Shown here: positions 60,174 to 64,000 of the stretch, in pieces
Layout: every line of letters begins with the position of its first letter
Position numbering within the stretch: position 1 is the stretch's first letter
DNA from: Bacillus sp. KH172YL63
GTDB taxonomy: Bacteria > Bacillota > Bacilli > Bacillales > Bacillaceae_B
Length of the DNA: 64,000 nucleotides
Assembly (NCBI RefSeq): GCF_011398925.1
Contig: NZ_AP022842.1
Location: 1,104,001-1,168,000 of the forward strand
Direction: 5' to 3'
Position numbers and translations under genes: made by a program
Notes under the pieces: generated by a model
Database searches by the model: none
The model's input: the letters and a program-made list of their open reading frames with translations, nothing else
Told to the model about the DNA's origin: nothing

Positions 60174-60730
60174 GAGAAGAGGTAAAAAGGGAAGGACTTG
60201 AATGGATCAAAGCCTTGGGAATAGGATTAATCATCTTCATCATCATTCGAACCTTCCTCTTTTCCAACTATGTGGTCGAAGGCGAATCCATGATGCCGAC
60301 GCTCCAGGATGGAAATAAACTCGTTGTAAATAAAATCGGTTATCATATCGGGGAATTGGACCGCTTTGATGTAGTGGTGTTCCATGCGAACGAAAATGAA
60401 GATTATGTGAAGCGCATCATCGGGCTGCCCGGGGACAAAGTCGTGTATAAAGACGATAAGCTCTATATCAACGGGGACTATTACCCGGAAGCCTATCTTG
60501 ATAAATTCAAACAGGAGTATATCGGCAGCAAGCTGACAGGGGATTTCACGCTGAAGGAAATCACCGGTGAACAAACGGTCCCGAAAGGCAAGATCTTCGT
60601 ACTTGGTGACAATCGCCGTGGAAGCATGGATAGCCGTTACTTTGGATTTATCGACAGGGAGCAGATCGTCGGAAAAGTGGACCTCCGCTACTGGCCGATC
60701 AATGAGTGGGATATGCAGTTCAGAAAGTGA
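60170..60730 (+). CDS. sipV: Type I signal peptidase (SipV-like)
   Basis: A 186-residue signal peptidase with one N-terminal membrane anchor (IKALGIGLIIFIIIRTFLF). The catalytic Ser40 lies in VEGESMMPTL and Lys81 in DYVKRIIGLPGD; GDNRRGSMDSR is the conserved box E. It cuts signal peptides from exported proteins. The start is a TTG overlapping the yhjE stop (TTGA), after GGAGGAATC, so translation is coupled. Confidence 0.93.
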   Translation: MREEVKREGLEWIKALGIGLIIFIIIRTFLFSNYVVEGESMMPTLQDGNKLVVNKIGYHIGELDRFDVVVFHANENEDYVKRIIGLPGDKVVYKDDKLYINGDYYPEAYLDKFKQEYIGSKLTGDFTLKEITGEQTVPKGKIFVLGDNRRGSMDSRYFGFIDREQIVGKVDLRYWPINEWDMQFRK

Positions 60731-60737
60731 TCATAAG

Positions 60738-60770
60738 ATGGATACGGCTTGAGCTGTATCTTTTTTTGTT
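60738..60770 (+). terminator. Terminator of yhjE-sipV
   Basis: GATACGGCTT and AGCTGTATC pair with one bulge; seven T residues follow. Confidence 0.75.
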
Positions 60771-60789
60771 GGGAACATCATATCATTTA

Positions 60790-60852
60790 TAAAAAAATCC
60801 GAACGATTTTGCGTCCCTTTTAGGATGCGAATGATCGTTCGGATTTTTTTGC
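60790..60852. terminator. Bidirectional terminator before the HD-GYP gene end
   Basis: AAAAATCCGAACGAT pairs with ATCGTTCGGATTTTT around a loop with inner pairing; A/T runs on both sides. It ends the minus-strand HD-GYP gene. Confidence 0.85.
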
Positions 60853-60871
60853 CTTGCTAAAGAAACGGAAT

Positions 60872-62374
60872 TCATTCTTTCTGCCTGTCAGGACCGGCTT
60901 TCGCCCTGAGGAAAGCATCGACAAATGCAGGGTCCCACTGTGTCCCTTTTCCTTCCATCAAGATGGAGAAAGCTTTCTCATCAGCCATCCCTTTCCGGTA
61001 CGGTCGGTCTGAAGTCATGGCGTCAAAGGCATCTGCGACAGCAATCAACCGTCCGAACACAGGGATTATTTCTCCCTTCAAACCATCAGGGTATCCCCGG
61101 CCGTCGATCCGTTCATGATGATGCTTGATGCCGGGCAGAATCGGGAGAAGGTCTTCGGTCAATTGGACCCCTTTGACGATATCCTCGCCTATGACCGGGT
61201 GACGTTTGATCTGATCGAACTCTTCGTCTGTCAGTTTCCCTTCTTTTAATAGTACATCGTCCCGTATGCCGATTTTGCCGATGTCGTGAAGGAGGGCAGA
61301 CTTCTTGAGTAGGTCGATGTCCGTCACCGGCCAGCTGCATTCCCTTGCGATCAGGACGGAATATTCGGCGACACGTTTACTGTGCCCTGCCGTATAGGGG
61401 TCTCTCGCGTCGAGTGTCCCTGCAACGACTGCAAAAAACTGGTCCAGGAGCTGCTGGTTCTTCCGGTCACGGAGGTTGATGGCCCCCACCATATGATTGA
61501 AACCGGAGAAAAGATGGGAAAACTCGTCACTGTATGTATTCACGACGGCAGTCATCTCACCTTTTTCCACTTTCCCGAACCGATCTACCAATTCTTTCAC
61601 CGGTGCTTCTATACTTTTGAAAATGAGGAGTGCCCCGTAAAAAGCAAGAACGGTGATGATGAGAAGAAGAGCCCCCGCCCATTTCCAATAGTCTACAAGA
61701 AGAGCCGAGTCAGCAATTGACAGACGGATCTGGGTGGCCAGTGAAAAAAGCAGGATCGGAAACAGGGCGAGAAACAGGGAAGCGGCCAGGATTTTTCGCT
61801 TTAAGCTGATGAACAGGGTGGACTGTTGGGAAGGGTCGACACCGTAAACAGCAATGGTTGTACGTATTAGGTCTCCCTGAAGGTCCTGGCACGCCCTGAA
61901 TGTTAAGAAAAATTCGATTAACGCATGGAGAATCGCCACTAAAAACGCCCCGCACCACGCATAAATGATGTAGGTGTATGGGATGTGAAGGACGCCTCCG
62001 TTTATGAATGCCACTGTCATCAGCGTGGACGGAACCGCAAGTCCGAGAAAATGAGGCAGCATGATCCGTTTCACAGTCAACAGTGGAAATCTCTCGGTTT
62101 GCCGGTAGGCTGATAGGAGGATAGCGAGCTCAGGTGCACCGTCCTGCTTATAAACCTGCTTGATCGGGTCAATATGCCTTTGGTACACAAAGAATTCACA
62201 ACCGAACATCGTAAGGATCGAGAGAAAGAGAATGAGCCCCATGGCAAGGAACTCAGACTGCTTAAGGGAAAGCGTTTGGAAAATAAACACAGATCCGACG
62301 CCGAAGACTGCGATAAAGCTGCCCAACAAGTAATGTTTGATGATGGTGCGCTGGAATTGCTGGAATCTATTCAA
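60872..62374 (-). CDS. HAMP and HD-GYP protein, probable cyclic-di-GMP phosphodiesterase
   Basis: A 500-residue protein. Six to seven membrane segments fill the first 260 residues; a HAMP-like linker (about 255-310) and an HD-GYP domain (about 315-490) follow, with LLHDIGKIGIRDDVL and HHHERIDGRGYPDGL complete, so the metal site is intact. HD-GYP enzymes cleave cyclic di-GMP. The TTG at 62374 lies eight bases after GGAGGA; ATG codons upstream lack a ribosome site. The membrane sensor part is not of a known type; its ligand is unknown. Confidence 0.85.
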   Translation of the reverse strand: MNRFQQFQRTIIKHYLLGSFIAVFGVGSVFIFQTLSLKQSEFLAMGLILFLSILTMFGCEFFVYQRHIDPIKQVYKQDGAPELAILLSAYRQTERFPLLTVKRIMLPHFLGLAVPSTLMTVAFINGGVLHIPYTYIIYAWCGAFLVAILHALIEFFLTFRACQDLQGDLIRTTIAVYGVDPSQQSTLFISLKRKILAASLFLALFPILLFSLATQIRLSIADSALLVDYWKWAGALLLIITVLAFYGALLIFKSIEAPVKELVDRFGKVEKGEMTAVVNTYSDEFSHLFSGFNHMVGAINLRDRKNQQLLDQFFAVVAGTLDARDPYTAGHSKRVAEYSVLIARECSWPVTDIDLLKKSALLHDIGKIGIRDDVLLKEGKLTDEEFDQIKRHPVIGEDIVKGVQLTEDLLPILPGIKHHHERIDGRGYPDGLKGEIIPVFGRLIAVADAFDAMTSDRPYRKGMADEKAFSILMEGKGTQWDPAFVDAFLRAKAGPDRQKE

Positions 62375-62605
62375 GGATGAATCCTCCAATATCATGTACA
62401 TTTAGTAGATTCATTATATAGGAAAATGCTGGTGAGTAACATGATCGTTTCAAAGCTTGACTGGTGGAAGCCGATTTTTTTATGCAGGGATTTAGTAAAT
62501 ATTGTCGTTTACACAGGAGAAAGCGCTATATTTGTAGAATGATTGATTGGGGGTATTCACCGTTTTCCGGTGATGACTTGAGATATAGACAAAGGAGGAA
62601 CAGGG

Positions 62606-63349
62606 ATGAGACTAGATGGAAAAGTCGCGTTGATAACCGGGGCTGCCAATGGCATCGGATATGCGGCTGCGGAAATGTTTGTAAAGGAAGGGTGCTCTAT
62701 TGCACTTGTGGACTTTGATCGGGAAGCAGGGGAAGAAAGGGTGCGGAGCCTGGATGAACTTGCACAGGGGAGAGCAGCCTTTTTTCAGGGGAATGTGGCC
62801 GACCGGGCGTCTGTTGATTCTTTTATGAATGACGTGAAAGAACATTTCGGCAGAATTGATATCTTGATCAATAATGCAGGGATCACGAGGGACGGAATGC
62901 TACATAAGCTTTCGCCGGAAGATTTTCAGAAAGTGATGGACGTGAATGTGACGGGGGTGTTCAATTGTACCCAGGCGGTGCTTCCACACTTGATTCAACA
63001 GGGGAAAGGGAAAATCATCAATACCTCTTCGGTCAGCGGGATCCACGGAAATGTCGGGCAGACGAATTATGCCGCAAGCAAAGCGGCGGTAGTGGGCATG
63101 ACAAAAACATGGGCAAAGGAATTGGGCCGCAAGGGGATCAATGTCAACGCAGTCGCCCCTGGTTTTATCGAAACGGGCATGGTGGCAGACATACCTGAAA
63201 AGGTCGTCGCTCAGATGAAAGCGATGATCCCGCTTGGAAGGCTCGGGAAACCGGATGATATTGCAAAAGCATACTTATATTTGGCATCTGATGACAGCGA
63301 CTATGTGAATGGGACTGTTCTTCATGTTGATGGGGCCATCATGATGTAA
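62606..63349 (+). CDS. fabG: SDR-family 3-oxoacyl-(ACP/CoA) reductase, FabG/PhaB type
   Basis: A 247-residue short-chain dehydrogenase. The NADP loop is TGAANGIG (11-18), and the catalytic residues are Ser142, Tyr155 and Lys159 (YAASK). AAAGGAGGAACAG precedes the ATG. A thiolase gene follows after 26 bases, which points to acetoacetyl-CoA reduction or fatty-acid turnover rather than to the main fatty-acid synthesis operon. An AGAAAGCGCT cre-like core lies about 90 bases upstream. Confidence 0.88.
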   Translation: MRLDGKVALITGAANGIGYAAAEMFVKEGCSIALVDFDREAGEERVRSLDELAQGRAAFFQGNVADRASVDSFMNDVKEHFGRIDILINNAGITRDGMLHKLSPEDFQKVMDVNVTGVFNCTQAVLPHLIQQGKGKIINTSSVSGIHGNVGQTNYAASKAAVVGMTKTWAKELGRKGINVNAVAPGFIETGMVADIPEKVVAQMKAMIPLGRLGKPDDIAKAYLYLASDDSDYVNGTVLHVDGAIMM

Positions 63350-63375
63350 CTTGAATGGGGAAGGAAAGTGAGAAA

Positions 63376-64000
63376 ATGAGAAATGTAGTGATTACATCGG
63401 CTTTTCGTACGCCTGTGGGTGCTTTTGGAGGCGCTTTCAAAGAGCTGCTGCCGACGGATTTGATCGTACCGGTGATGAAAGAGGCGGCAAGAGACAGTGG
63501 ATTATCGGCAGGGGATATCGATGAGGTGATACTCGGGCACTGCATCCAGCGGACGGACCAGCCGAATACCGCAAGAACTGCCGCATTGCTGGCAGGGTTT
63601 GAAGATACGACGACTGGCTACACGATTCAGCGGCAATGTGCAAGCGGGATGCAGGCCATCATGTCTGCGGCGATGCAGATCCAAATGGGCATGTCGGATA
63701 TTGTCCTTGCAGGCGGCGTGGAGGCAATGAGCTCAAGTCCCTATATCCTGAAGGAGCATCGCTTTGGAAAAAGACTGCAGCACAGTGAAATCAAGGATTC
63801 GGTGTGGGAGGTACTAGAAGACCCGATCCATGGCATCATGATGGGGGAAACGGCGGAGAATCTGGCAGAAACCCACTCGATTTCCCGTGAAGAACAAGAT
63901 GAATACGCCGCCTTGAGCCATCAACGGGCAGTGACTGCGATGGAGAATGGATACTTCGATTCGCAAATCGTGCCCGTGAGTGTAAAGGAACGAAAAGGTG
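63376..64000 (+). CDS. Acetyl-CoA acetyltransferase (thiolase), truncated by the window edge
   Basis: The first 208 residues of a thiolase. It opens MRNVVITSAFRTPVGAFGGA, the acyl-accepting Cys88 lies in QRQCASGMQA, and AGGVEAMSSSPY follows. The C-terminal half with the second cysteine and the GHP histidine lies outside the window. It condenses or cleaves acetoacetyl-CoA. The ATG at 63376 follows GGAAAGTGAG. It is transcribed with the reductase gene just upstream. Confidence 0.9.
   Translation, partial: MRNVVITSAFRTPVGAFGGAFKELLPTDLIVPVMKEAARDSGLSAGDIDEVILGHCIQRTDQPNTARTAALLAGFEDTTTGYTIQRQCASGMQAIMSAAMQIQMGMSDIVLAGGVEAMSSSPYILKEHRFGKRLQHSEIKDSVWEVLEDPIHGIMMGETAENLAETHSISREEQDEYAALSHQRAVTAMENGYFDSQIVPVSVKERKG

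Noticed and set aside
62464..62718. Plus-strand 84-codon frame overlapping the start of fabG.
   Set aside because: It overlaps the fabG start in another frame and lacks a proper ribosome site; fabG has AAAGGAGG at correct distance.

Overview
The window is chromosomal DNA of a low-to-mid GC, endospore-forming member of the Bacillaceae (Bacillus sensu lato). The gene order follows the Bacillus subtilis hemZ-yha-ecs-hem-yhf-comK-yhj segment closely: hemZ, yhaR, yhaQP, yhaON, yhaM, yhaL, prsA, yhaI, hpr, yhaH, trpP, hit, ecsABC, yhaA, hmoB, hemEHY, yhgE, yhfH, yhfI, lplJ, lcfB, yhfN, comK, yhjD, yhjE, sipV. Sporulation genes (YhaL, three YjcZ/SscA-type micro-genes, CotH, a LysM-GH18 cortex-lytic-type enzyme), ComK and the coproporphyrin-type haem genes support this. 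No rRNA, tRNA, prophage, insertion sequence or CRISPR array was seen. Gene names rest on recalled family resemblance and synteny; no search was run.

Layout. 0-13.7 kb: haem (hemZ), an enoyl-CoA isomerase-like gene behind a CcpA cre-like site, a sodium-efflux-type ABC exporter (yhaQP), an SbcD/SbcC-like nuclease pair (yhaON), an MFS exporter placed between yhaN and the exoribonuclease gene yhaM, then yhaL and the foldase gene prsA. 13.8-15.3 kb: three micro-genes for 27-28-residue sporulation proteins, a 500-bp phased repeat tract and a 59-residue membrane protein gene. 15.4-24.5 kb: DUF3267 protein, yhaI, hpr, yhaH, trpP with a well formed TRAP target on its leader, hit, a tandem-repeat non-coding block, ecsABC, a DoxX protein, yhaA. 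24.6-30.2 kb: PAP2 phosphatase, two exact 21-bp-period arrays, a permease, liaFSR. 30.3-35.4 kb: cysteine hydrolase, hmoB, hemEHY. 35.5-41.6 kb: GNAT enzyme, LysM-GH18 enzyme, yhgE behind three matching operators, a two-domain FixH/YtkA-like lipoprotein, yhfH. 41.8-47.7 kb: yhfI, lplJ, lcfB (FadR box), enoyl-CoA hydratase, MDR dehydrogenase, NTF2-like protein. 47.8-64 kb: AEC transporter, YeeE/YedE transporter, CotH kinase, XRE-cupin regulator divergent from azlCD, yhfN, IDEAL protein, comK with a CodY box, yhjD, S9 peptidase, another phased array, yhjE-sipV, an HD-GYP protein, fabG and a thiolase cut by the window edge.

Common themes are the transition state and cell envelope. Hpr, Ecs, PrsA, ComK, LiaFSR and SipV act on secretion, competence and envelope stress, and several have leader or operator sequences that match known B. 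subtilis control (TRAP, FadR, CodY).

The least explained signals are: (1) phased intergenic arrays at 1.55, 14.4-14.9, 25.3-25.8 and 59.0-59.2 kb, in which short words recur every 20-21 bp; (2) a threefold tandem element between hit and ecsA carrying anti-Shine-Dalgarno-like C-rich blocks; and (3) three spaced copies of one inverted-repeat operator before yhgE with no adjacent repressor gene.
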